A DNA stretch of 64,000 bases from Roseateles_B sp041913905 (GTDB lineage: Bacteria > Pseudomonadota > Gammaproteobacteria > Burkholderiales > Burkholderiaceae_C). The translations under genes and the position numbers were made by a program. Position 1 is the stretch's first letter. Each line of letters opens with the position of its first letter. Below, one piece after another: positions 16,123-23,801 of the stretch. The notes below the pieces were generated by a model. It saw only the letters and a list, made by a program, of their open reading frames with translations. It was not told where the DNA came from and made no database searches. The stretch lies in assembly GCA_041913905.1 (NCBI GenBank), contig JAYSEK010000003.1:1-64000 (forward strand). The letters are read 5' to 3'.

Positions 16123-17424
16123 TCAGGGGTAGAAAATCTCGACGGTATAGCCGTTGACACGTTGCCTGCCAGTGCTGAAGACCAGTTGCAGGGCCTGCTC
16201 ACTGTTGGCGCCCATGCTGGGCCGGCCATTGCTGAAGTCCTCGGGCCGCAGTGCCTTCTTCATCAGCACTTGCCCGCTGCCGTCGTTGAGGCTCAGCTCG
16301 ACCCAGGGTGTGGCCAGCTCCCAGGGGCTCTTGTTGCGCAGACTGAGGCTGAACTTGTAGTGATTGCCGCTGGCGGCTTCTGACAAGCCGGAGCTTTCAA
16401 CGCTGAAGGCATCGAGCCGGCGCCAGGGCTGGAGCTGGCAGCCCAGCTTCTCGCAGGCCCCGGCCAGCCATTGACGGGCCAGTGGCGACTGCGTGGCCAG
16501 GGCGTCGCGGTAATGCCAGGTCAGCTGCGCGCCTGCGCCCAGTAGCAGCAGCACGCTGCCGAGCACCAGTGCCAGGCGCACGCCAGGACGCTGCCAGCGT
16601 GCCTCGCCTTCCGCCCGACGCAGGAAGCCCGGCTTTCTCGATGGCAAGGCGCAGCCCTGCCCGTCGACCTCGGCGGGTGATGCCGCACTCGATGCCGCAT
16701 CAAGCTGGACCGACTTCAGCCGCGGTGAGAGCACCACGTCCGGCCCGAGGTCCTGGTTCGCGGGCAGGGTGCCTTCGCTTCCGAAGGCAGACCGAGGCGC
16801 CTCCGCTGCCGCTGCGCGTGAAGCGGCGGCTGCTCGCTCGGGTTCCTCGAACTTCAGCCCCTTGGGCTCGGGGAAATCCTCGCGGGCATCGGGTTCGGCG
16901 ACCGGGGCGGGGGCGGGCTCCCAAAACGGCTCGCGTCGTCCGCCCGGATGCGCCGTGATGGCGCCCATTTCCACGCTTGCTTCAGCGCCTGCCGATGCAA
17001 GAACGTCCAGCCCACTGCCTGTCCCGCCCGCATCGCCGCGGGACATCGGTGCCGGGTCGTGATGCCAGGCGGGAGCGGGCTCGGGCTCCGGGAGGCGACG
17101 AGGTGGCGCATGGGGCGGCGACTGGGGCTGCACGTAGGGTGCGGCCTGCGGCGCCGGGACGGCCGACGGAGCCGCCGCGCCATGCGATGACCTCAGCGCT
17201 GGCTCCTGGGCGAAGGCGCTCTCGCGTAAAGGCAGGCTTGGCGCATCGGGAATGGTGGGCGGCCAGGGGGGCGGCGCTTCGCGGTCCAGGTCGAACAGTT
17301 GTTCGCGGGCATCGAAGACCTCGGCGCACCGGCCGCAGCGGACCCAGCCCTCGGATACGCGCAACTGGTCCTGCACCACGCGGAAGATGGTGCCGCAGGC
17401 GGTGCAGCGGGTAGCAAGACTCAT
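16123..17424 (-). CDS. Zinc-ribbon and DUF3426 domain membrane protein
   Basis: 433-aa protein. The N-terminus carries an MJ0042-type zinc ribbon (CTACGTIF...VRCGRCAEVF, residues 8-37). A long Pro/Ala-rich linker reaches about residue 275, one transmembrane segment follows (LALVLGSVLLLLGAGAQL), and a C-terminal DUF3426 domain ends the protein (SLSLRNKSPWELATPWVEL). The layout suggests a cytoplasmic metal-binding head joined to a periplasmic domain. The family has no established function. It is last in the minus-strand run aroQ-accB-accC-prmA, 109 bp after prmA, a placement common in this group. Confidence 0.9.
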   Translation of the reverse strand: MSLATRCTACGTIFRVVQDQLRVSEGWVRCGRCAEVFDAREQLFDLDREAPPPWPPTIPDAPSLPLRESAFAQEPALRSSHGAAAPSAVPAPQAAPYVQPQSPPHAPPRRLPEPEPAPAWHHDPAPMSRGDAGGTGSGLDVLASAGAEASVEMGAITAHPGGRREPFWEPAPAPVAEPDAREDFPEPKGLKFEEPERAAAASRAAAAEAPRSAFGSEGTLPANQDLGPDVVLSPRLKSVQLDAASSAASPAEVDGQGCALPSRKPGFLRRAEGEARWQRPGVRLALVLGSVLLLLGAGAQLTWHYRDALATQSPLARQWLAGACEKLGCQLQPWRRLDAFSVESSGLSEAASGNHYKFSLSLRNKSPWELATPWVELSLNDGSGQVLMKKALRPEDFSNGRPSMGANSEQALQLVFSTGRQRVNGYTVEIFYP

Positions 17425-17533
17425 GGGGGCAGATCATGCCATGAAGGCCTGGCCGCGCAGAGCGCGCTCACCCCTAGAGGCGCCGCCGCGGCGGCTGCGC
17501 GGGGTCAGGCCTTGCCTGGCGTCAACAGGGCGG

Positions 17534-18457
17534 TCAGAGCGGGCGCTGGGCTGTCATCAGGATCCAGCCCTCCTCGCTGTCGCTCACCTCCAGGGCCAGC
17601 CAGGGGGCATACGCGTCCTTCAGTTCCTGGGCCTGGCGTTCCAGAATGCCGGCCAGCACCAGGTGGCCGCCCGCGCGCACGTGGGCGCACAGCAGCGGTG
17701 CCAGCAGCTTCAGCGGCGTGGCCAGGATGTTGGCCAGCACCAGCGGGTACTCGCCCTGTGCGGCGTCGGGCAGGGCGGCGTTCAGCCGGACCTGGTTGGC
17801 CTCGGCATTGGCCTGGCTGGAGACGATGGCGGCCGGGTCGATGTCCACGGCATCGATGTTCTTGGCGCCATGCAGTGCGGCGCCGATGGCCAGGATGCCC
17901 GAGCCGCAGCCATAGTCCAGCACACGATCCCAGTGGGCAGCCTCTGCGCCGTGCCGGGCGATCCAGCGCAGGCACATGCGGGTGGTCGGATGGGTGCCGG
18001 TGCCGAAAGCCAGGCCAGGATCCAGGCGCATGACGCGCGTCGCCTGGGCAGGGGCTTCATGCCAGGACGGCACGATCCAGAACTCGGGTGTGATCTCCAC
18101 CGGCGCGAACTGCGACTGCGTCAGGCGCACCCAGTCCTGCTCGGCCACCGCCTGGATGGTCTGCACGTGGACGTCGCGGGCCCAGTCCTGGGCCAGCAGC
18201 AAGGTGGCGGCCTCGGTGGCCTCGGCTTCGCTGCCGAACAGGGCCTTGACCACGGAGCGTTCCCAGCCCGGCTTGGGGGCGGGCATGCCCGGTTCGCCGA
18301 ACAGGGCCTTCTCGGAATCGGTGTCGGCGTCGGCATCCTCCACCGAGACGGCGAGCGACTCAACTTCCATCAGCGCGTCGCTGACGGTCTCGACGTCCTC
18401 CTCGCGGCAGATGAGCACGAGCTCGTGCAGGTCGGGGGTGCTGGGGGTGTTGCTCAT
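17534..18457 (-). CDS. prmA: Ribosomal protein L11 methyltransferase PrmA
   Basis: SAM-dependent methyltransferase that trimethylates ribosomal protein L11. 307 aa. The N-terminal domain (LHELVLICREEDVETVSDALM) fits the L11-docking region. The SAM site is DYGCGSGILAIGAA, followed by AVDIDP and the VLANILATPL block that is the PrmA NPPF-like substrate motif. A GAAGG lies about 8 bases before the ATG. A hairpin in the accC-prmA spacer (18478-18508) may lower read-through. Position after accC is usual in Burkholderiales. Confidence 0.96.
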   Translation of the reverse strand: MSNTPSTPDLHELVLICREEDVETVSDALMEVESLAVSVEDADADTDSEKALFGEPGMPAPKPGWERSVVKALFGSEAEATEAATLLLAQDWARDVHVQTIQAVAEQDWVRLTQSQFAPVEITPEFWIVPSWHEAPAQATRVMRLDPGLAFGTGTHPTTRMCLRWIARHGAEAAHWDRVLDYGCGSGILAIGAALHGAKNIDAVDIDPAAIVSSQANAEANQVRLNAALPDAAQGEYPLVLANILATPLKLLAPLLCAHVRAGGHLVLAGILERQAQELKDAYAPWLALEVSDSEEGWILMTAQRPL

Positions 18458-18477
18458 GGGGAACCTTCAAATGCACA

Positions 18478-18508
18478 AGCCCTGGGCGGCATGGGCCGCG
18501 CCAGGGCT
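18478..18508 (-). terminator. Hairpin in the accC-prmA spacer
   Basis: A 13-bp stem with one bulged G (AGCCCTGGGCGGC against GCCGC-G-CCAGGGCT) and a 4-base loop. It has no U run, so it is more likely an attenuating or mRNA-processing hairpin than a full terminator. Confidence 0.45.
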
Positions 18509-18573
18509 GTGGCGGGTGCGTATGCGTCAGCCGCGAATGATAGGCCGTCGATGGCCTTCAGCGGCTGCGTCGA

Positions 18574-19923
18574 TCAACGCTTGTGTTGATTCATCCAGCC
18601 TTCGAGGTAATGGATGGAGGTGCCGCCCTCGATGAACTTCGCATCGGCCATCAGCTCGCGGTGCAGCGGGATGTTGGTCTGGATGCCTTCCACCACGGTC
18701 TCGGACAGGGCGATGCGCATGCGGGCCAGGGCCTGCTCGCGGGTGTCGCCATGGACGATGATCTTGCCGATCATGGAGTCGTAGTTGGGCGGCACGAAGT
18801 AGTTGGTGTAGGCGTGCGAGTCCACACGCACGCCAGGGCCGCCGGGCGGATGCCACATGGTGATGCGGCCGGGCGAGGGCACGAACTTCACCGGGTCCTC
18901 GGCATTGATCCGGCACTCGATGGCGTGGCCGCGCATCTCGATGTTGCGCTGGGTGAAGGGCAGCTTCTCGCCGGCCGCCACGCGGATCTGCATCGCGACG
19001 ATGTCCACGCCCGTGACCATTTCCGTCACCGGATGCTCCACCTGCACGCGGGTGTTCATCTCGATGAAGTAGAACTCGCCGTTCTCGTAGAGGAACTCGA
19101 AGGTGCCTGCGCCGCGGTAGCCCATCTTCTTGCAGGCGGCGGCGCAGCGGTCGCCGATCTTCTCGATGGTGCGGCGGGGAATGCCGGGCGCCGGCGCTTC
19201 CTCGATGATCTTCTGGTGGCGGCGCTGCATGGAGCAATCGCGCTCGCCCAGCCAGACGGCGTTCTTGTGGCCGTCGGCCAGCACCTGGATCTCCACATGG
19301 CGTGGGTTCTCCAGGAACTTCTCCATGTAGACCTCGGGATTGCCGAAGGCGGCACCTGCCTCGGCCTTGGTCATCTGCACGGCATTGACCAGGGCGGCCT
19401 CGGTGTGCACCACGCGCATGCCGCGGCCACCGCCGCCGCCGGCGGCCTTGATGATCACCGGGTAGCCCACCGAGCGGGCGATCTTGACGATTTCCTTGGG
19501 GTCGTCGGGCAGGGCGCCGTCGGAGCCGGGCACGCAGGGCACGCCCGCCGCGCGCATGGCCTGCTTGGCGGAGACCTTGTCGCCCATCATGCGGATGTTG
19601 TCGGGCGTCGGGCCGATGAAGGTGAAGCCGCTGCGCTCCACGCGCTCGGCGAAGTCGGCGTTCTCGGAGAGGAAGCCGTAGCCCGGGTGGATGGCCTCGG
19701 CGTCGGTCACCTCGGCCGTGGCAATGATGGCCGGCATGCTGAGGTAGCTTTGGGCGGAGGGCGCCGGGCCGATGCACACGGCCTCGTCGGCCAGCTTGAC
19801 GTACTTGGCGTCGCGGTCGGCCTCGGAGTAGACGACGACGGACTTCACGCCCAGCTCGCGGCAGGCGCGCTGGATCCGAAGGGCGATCTCGCCTCGATTG
19901 GCAATCAGAATTTTCTTAAACAT
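18574..19923 (-). CDS. accC: Acetyl-CoA carboxylase biotin carboxylase subunit AccC
   Basis: ATP-grasp enzyme that carboxylates biotin on AccB, the first half-reaction of malonyl-CoA formation. 449 aa, the family norm, from MFKKILIANRGEIA; the 12-codon upstream extension is not family-like. Glycine-rich ATP loop GGGGRGMR, EMNTRVQVEHPVTE, and NAEDP are present. It is 132 bp downstream of accB on the same strand, and that spacer holds a repeat-like palindromic block. accA and accD are elsewhere. Confidence 0.98.
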   Translation of the reverse strand: MFKKILIANRGEIALRIQRACRELGVKSVVVYSEADRDAKYVKLADEAVCIGPAPSAQSYLSMPAIIATAEVTDAEAIHPGYGFLSENADFAERVERSGFTFIGPTPDNIRMMGDKVSAKQAMRAAGVPCVPGSDGALPDDPKEIVKIARSVGYPVIIKAAGGGGGRGMRVVHTEAALVNAVQMTKAEAGAAFGNPEVYMEKFLENPRHVEIQVLADGHKNAVWLGERDCSMQRRHQKIIEEAPAPGIPRRTIEKIGDRCAAACKKMGYRGAGTFEFLYENGEFYFIEMNTRVQVEHPVTEMVTGVDIVAMQIRVAAGEKLPFTQRNIEMRGHAIECRINAEDPVKFVPSPGRITMWHPPGGPGVRVDSHAYTNYFVPPNYDSMIGKIIVHGDTREQALARMRIALSETVVEGIQTNIPLHRELMADAKFIEGGTSIHYLEGWMNQHKR

Positions 19924-19985
19924 GGCAGTTGCCCAGCACTCTGGGCGCAATGCGGCCAAGGGCCCATCCAGCTGCGGTCGCGGAT

Positions 19986-20051
19986 CCGGCTTCGCCGGGC
20001 CGTCGAGCGCGCCCCCTTGAGGGGGCCGGCGCAGCCGGTAGGGGGTGGGGC
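19986..20051. repeat. REP-like palindromic block between accB and accC
   Basis: Three small hairpins in a row: CCGGC-TTC-GCCGG (19986-19998), CCCCC-TTGA-GGGGG (20012-20025) and CCGGC-GCA-GCCGG (20026-20038), then GGGGGTGGGG. The CCCCCTTGAGGGGG core resembles a dispersed intergenic element I associate with Burkholderiales genomes. No second full copy is visible in this window. Confidence 0.5.
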
Positions 20052-20055
20052 ATGT

Positions 20056-20514
20056 TCACTCGATGATGAACAGCGGCTGGCCGAATTCCACCGGCTGACC
20101 GTTTTCCACCAGGATCTTGGTGATGGTGCCGGCCTTGTCGGCATCGATCTCGTTCATGATCTTCATGGCTTCGATGATGCAGATGGCCTGGCCTTCCTTG
20201 ACCTGCTGGCCCACTTCCACGAAGGCCTTGGCGTTGGGGCTGGAGGCACGGTAGAAGGTGCCGACCATGGGCGACTTCACCACATGGCCGGTTTCCACGG
20301 GTGCTGCCGGTGCTGCCGCCGGTGCGGTGGCGGGAGCGGCCATGGCGGGTGCCATGGGGGCGGCCATCACGGGCATGGCCTGCGCCATGGGCACCGTCAC
20401 CGTGCCGTCGGACTTGACGATGCGCACCTTGCCATCGGCTTCGGTGATTTCAAGTTCAGAAATGTTCGACTCGGACACGAGGTCGATCAGGGTCTTGAGC
20501 TTGCGCAGATCCAT
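20056..20514 (-). CDS. accB: Biotin carboxyl carrier protein of acetyl-CoA carboxylase AccB
   Basis: 152-aa carrier that shuttles carboxybiotin between AccC and the AccAD transferase. The N-terminal segment MDLRKLKTLIDLVSESNI is typical. An Ala/Pro/Met-rich linker covers about residues 42-72. The biotinyl domain has EAMKIMNEI with Lys118 as the biotinylated residue. It is encoded between aroQ and accC as in many proteobacteria and is probably co-transcribed with them. Confidence 0.98.
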   Translation of the reverse strand: MDLRKLKTLIDLVSESNISELEITEADGKVRIVKSDGTVTVPMAQAMPVMAAPMAPAMAAPATAPAAAPAAPVETGHVVKSPMVGTFYRASSPNAKAFVEVGQQVKEGQAICIIEAMKIMNEIDADKAGTITKILVENGQPVEFGQPLFIIE

Positions 20515-20586
20515 AAGGCTTCTCCAACGGAAAGATTTGTAGTGCTTGCCAATGTCACGGCCGCAGTGGCGGCCGCGCCCCTCGCT

Positions 20587-21033
20587 TCAGGCGTCTTCAG
20601 CCCGGACATGGTCCAGGGCATGCATCAAGGCGTAGCGATAGCCCTTGGGGCCCAGCCCGCAGATGACGCCCAGCGCCAGTTCCGACACATAGCTGTGGTG
20701 GCGGAAGGCTTCGCGCTTGTGGATATTGGAGAGGTGGACCTCGATGAAAGGCAGGGCCACCGCCGCCAGGGCATCCCGGATGGCGACGCTGGTGTGCGTG
20801 TAGGCCGCCGGGTTGATGATGATGAAGCGTGTGCCGTCGCGGCCCGCCGCCTGGATGCGGTCGACCAGAGCACCTTCGTGGTTGCTCTGGAAGCTTTCGA
20901 TCGTGGCTCCTGCATCGGTAGCGATTTGCTGCAGATCTGCATCGATCTGCGCCAAAGTCGTTGCGCCATACACCCCGGGCTCCCTGCTGCCAAGGAGGTT
21001 GAGGTTGGGGCCGTGAATCACAAGAATCTGCAT
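20587..21033 (-). CDS. aroQ: 3-dehydroquinate dehydratase, type II
   Basis: Dodecameric shikimate-pathway enzyme that converts 3-dehydroquinate to 3-dehydroshikimate. 148 aa, normal for the type. The motifs IHGPNLNLLG, REPGVYG (catalytic Tyr), QSNHEG, INPAAYTHTS and EVHLSNIHKRE are present. It is the first gene of the aroQ-accB-accC run, 72 bp before accB. The other shikimate gene in the window, aroE, is in a separate cluster. Confidence 0.97.
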   Translation of the reverse strand: MQILVIHGPNLNLLGSREPGVYGATTLAQIDADLQQIATDAGATIESFQSNHEGALVDRIQAAGRDGTRFIIINPAAYTHTSVAIRDALAAVALPFIEVHLSNIHKREAFRHHSYVSELALGVICGLGPKGYRYALMHALDHVRAEDA

Positions 21034-21078
21034 CAGCGACGTGCCGTGGCGGTTTAGAGCGTAGACACTAGAAGCGTG

Positions 21079-21101
21079 AAAGGCTGAACTTTAGCCTTTT
21101 T
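21079..21101 (+). terminator. Terminator-like hairpin in the aroQ upstream region
   Basis: Stem AAAGGCT / AGCCTTT with a 7-base loop and five T on the plus strand. No plus-strand gene ends here, so on the minus strand it may be a leader hairpin of aroQ-accBC instead. Confidence 0.35.
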
Positions 21102-21243
21102 AGGCCCAGATCGCCGCAGCTAGCCAAAAATAAATGGCTTGACCTGTGGATGGCTTTCGGCTTGCGTGCCGGGGCTCTTGACGAGGTGCCTGCAGGCGGG
21201 GGGATCAAACGGAGCCCGCATTTTGCCCCTGTCGGCGCCCCCC

Positions 21244-21804
21244 TCAGCTCCGATCTTTCCCCGATGTAAGCCGCTGTAACAGTGTGTCCAGCGCCATCAG
21301 GTCTTCGGCTTCGGTGGCGCCGCGCTTTTGCCAGCGCACCTGGCCCTGGGCGTCCAGTGCGACGCTGAAGGGCAGGCCGCCCTGGGCATTGCCCAGCTCG
21401 CGGGCCAGGGCCAGGCCTGGGGTGCCGGCCAAGGCCAAGGGGAAGTGCAGGCCCTGGGCTGGCGCGAAGCCTTGCACGGCTTCGGCGGTATCGGCGGCGA
21501 TGCCCAGCACTTGCCAGCCTCGCGCGCCTTGGCGGGCGGCCCAGGCGTCGAGCGCCGGCAGTTCGCGCACGCAGGGCGCGCACCAGGTGGCCCAGAAATG
21601 GAGCAACAGCGGGCGCCCCAGCCACTGGTCGAGCCCGACCTCGCCGCCTTCAGGCCGGGCCAACTGCACCCCGGCCCATGCAGGGCGGCCTTCGTTGGCG
21701 GAGTGACGCCGGGCGCCGAAGGTCCAGCCCAGCACCGCGGCGCCCAGGCCCGCAGCGCTGTAAAGAAAGGTTCGGCGTGACGGAGTTCGGGCCATGCCGG
21801 GCAT
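21244..21804 (-). CDS. TlpA-family thioredoxin-like protein with twin-arginine signal
   Basis: 186-aa exported thiol-disulfide protein. The N-terminus TPSRRTFLYSAAGLGAAVLG fits a Tat signal (RRTFL). The mature domain has FWATWCAPCVRELPAL with the WCAPC redox site, then a predicted cis-Pro region (GGLPFSVALD). Family members reduce disulfides or assist cytochrome c maturation. A Tat rather than Sec signal is less usual for the family. Start at MPGMARTPS; the second Met (21795) is equally possible. It lies 210 bp upstream of aroQ on the same strand and is divergent from the GTPase operon. Confidence 0.85.
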   Translation of the reverse strand: MPGMARTPSRRTFLYSAAGLGAAVLGWTFGARRHSANEGRPAWAGVQLARPEGGEVGLDQWLGRPLLLHFWATWCAPCVRELPALDAWAARQGARGWQVLGIAADTAEAVQGFAPAQGLHFPLALAGTPGLALARELGNAQGGLPFSVALDAQGQVRWQKRGATEAEDLMALDTLLQRLTSGKDRS

Positions 21805-21903
21805 TGTAGGCAGCTCATTGACCTGACCGCCTTGCTCCCGCTGCGCGGCTGTGTTTAGATGAGCCGCTCCTTCCCGTCCAGGAGCTCAGGGAGAGCAGGC
21901 GAC

Positions 21904-22545
21904 ATGGCGGAATTTGATGCCCGAAGCGGCAGTCTCACGCTCAAGCTTGTCTATTACGGCCCGGCGCTGGCCGGCAAGACGACCAATCTGACCCGGCTGC
22001 ACGACTTGCTGAATCCGGCGGCGCAGGGGGATCTGATGGTGCTGGACACCCAGGGCGACCGCACGCTTTATTTCGATCTGCTGCCGCTGGGCTTTCGCGC
22101 GCCGTCAGGTCTGCTGATCCGCTTCAAGCTGTTCACGGTCCCGGGCCAGGTCTGCCATGACGGCACCCGCAAGGCGGTGCTGTCGCGCGCCGACGGTGTC
22201 ATCTTCGTGGCTGATTCGCAGCGCAACCAGGCGGTGAACAACGGGGCCTCCTTCGACAACCTGGTCGCCAATGCCGGCATCGTGGGCCTGGACCTGGCCA
22301 CGCTGCCGCTGGTCGTGCAGTTCAACAAGCGGGACCTGAGCGATATTCTTTCCGAAGCCGAGATCCAGCAGCGCTGGGGGGCTGCGCCCTGGCCGGTGCT
22401 CATGGCCAGCGCCCTGGAGGGCCGGGGCGTGCGTGAGACCTTCAACAGCCTGCTCCAGCGGCTCTATCCGGTCCTGGATGCCGAGTACCGTCTGCAGTCC
22501 GAGCATGGGCTCGATGCCCAGCGCTTCGTGGAGGCTGTCCAATGA
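21904..22545 (+). CDS. MglA-like small Ras-type GTPase
   Basis: 213-aa single-domain GTPase. The P-loop is YYGPALAGKTTNL (Lys25, Thr26), the switch region has FTVPGQ where Ras-like proteins have DxxGQ, and NKRDL is the guanine-specificity motif. This pattern is the MglA/gliding-protein family, which sets cell polarity and localises type IV pilus machinery in Myxococcus. No MglB (Roadblock) gene is adjacent. I start at MAEFDARSG behind GGAGAGCAGG; 15 further codons are open upstream. It overlaps the next gene by ATGA. A polarity role here is inference from family and neighbours. Confidence 0.88.
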   Translation: MAEFDARSGSLTLKLVYYGPALAGKTTNLTRLHDLLNPAAQGDLMVLDTQGDRTLYFDLLPLGFRAPSGLLIRFKLFTVPGQVCHDGTRKAVLSRADGVIFVADSQRNQAVNNGASFDNLVANAGIVGLDLATLPLVVQFNKRDLSDILSEAEIQQRWGAAPWPVLMASALEGRGVRETFNSLLQRLYPVLDAEYRLQSEHGLDAQRFVEAVQ

Positions 22546-23801
22546 ATGACGAACGTCTGCAACCCTTTGACGCCGACTACGGCCTGGCCGATTTGATCCG
22601 CCTGATGCCCAAGGCGCGGATCAAGGGTCTGTACGACGAGGCCACCGGCGGGGCCTGGCGGCTGCTGGACCTGGACGGCACCGAGCTGTGGGCCAGCGGC
22701 GCGCTGGGCGAGGGCAGCGTCAGTGCGCCGGTGTGCGTGGACTTCAAGCCCATCGGCCATCTGCATGTGCCCTCGACGGCGGCTGCGGCACTGCCCACGT
22801 TGACGGGCTGGTTCGAGATGGGACTGGTGCTGGTGCTGCGCTACCGCATGGCCTCGGTGCTGCACCTGGAGTCCATCCATGCCGATTACGCCGTGCTGCA
22901 GCGCGAGCATGAGAAGCTGCTGGCCTCCGAAAACGCGCTGCGCCAGCTCTCGCGCAATCTGGAGGAGCGCGTGCAGGAACAGGTGGTGCTGATCGAGCGC
23001 TCGCAGCGCCAGCTCTATGTGGCCGAGCGGCAGGCCTCGGTGGGCAGCCTGGCCGCCGGCATGGCCCACGAGATCAACAACCCCATCGGCTTCATCCGCA
23101 GCAATCTGTGCAGCGCGCAGAAATACATGGCGACCCTGGCGCGCGGCATGGCGCAGCTGGCAGCCCAGGCCCCGCAGCTGCGCGCCGCCTGCTGGCCCGG
23201 CGAGGATCTGGATTGGCTCTTCGAGGACTTCGAGGCCCTGATGGCCGAGAGCCTGGCCGGCGCCGATCGCATCGCGCGCATCGTCGCCGCGCTCAAGGAC
23301 TTCTCCAACGTGGACCGCCAGGCCATCGCCTGCGTGGACCTGGGCGCGAGCCTGCGCAACGTCGTCGAGCTGCTGCGGGACCAGTCGCCCGAGGCCGTGC
23401 AGTTCGAGTTGCTGCTGCAGCCGCTGCAGCCGACCTACTGCGATGTCGGGCGGCTCAACCAGGTCTTCCTGTCGCTGCTGCAGAACGCCGTGCAGGCCCT
23501 GGGCGGCCGGGGCCGCATTCGCGTCAGCGCGGAAATGAAGGACGGGCAGGTCGAAATCCGCATCGAGGACAACGGCTGCGGCATGAGCGAGGAGGTGCAG
23601 CGGCGCATCTTCGACCCCTTCTACACCACCCGCGAAGTGGGCAAGGGGACGGGGCTGGGGCTCACCGTGGTGCATGACGCCATCACCGCGCATGGCGGCT
23701 CCATCGCCGTGAGCAGCGAGCCGGGCATGGGCAGCTGCTTCACCATCCAGCTGCCGATCCGAAGCGAGGCCGAGTGTGCCCACATGGTGGTGCCGGCATG
23801 A
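22542..23801 (+). CDS. Soluble histidine kinase in the MglA-like operon
   Basis: 419-aa kinase without transmembrane segments. Residues about 1-105 form an unrecognised sensory domain (IKGLYDEATGGAWRLLDLDG, then VCVDFKPIGHLHVP). A coiled coil spans about 110-165. The phospho-acceptor is His176 (GMAHEINNPIGFI). The ATPase domain has LLQNAVQAL, IEDNGCGM and GKGTGLGLTVVHDAI. It overlaps the GTPase gene before it and the receiver-ATPase gene after it by four bases each, so the three are made together. The likely phosphate recipient is the receiver domain of the next protein. Confidence 0.9.
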   Translation: MNDERLQPFDADYGLADLIRLMPKARIKGLYDEATGGAWRLLDLDGTELWASGALGEGSVSAPVCVDFKPIGHLHVPSTAAAALPTLTGWFEMGLVLVLRYRMASVLHLESIHADYAVLQREHEKLLASENALRQLSRNLEERVQEQVVLIERSQRQLYVAERQASVGSLAAGMAHEINNPIGFIRSNLCSAQKYMATLARGMAQLAAQAPQLRAACWPGEDLDWLFEDFEALMAESLAGADRIARIVAALKDFSNVDRQAIACVDLGASLRNVVELLRDQSPEAVQFELLLQPLQPTYCDVGRLNQVFLSLLQNAVQALGGRGRIRVSAEMKDGQVEIRIEDNGCGMSEEVQRRIFDPFYTTREVGKGTGLGLTVVHDAITAHGGSIAVSSEPGMGSCFTIQLPIRSEAECAHMVVPA

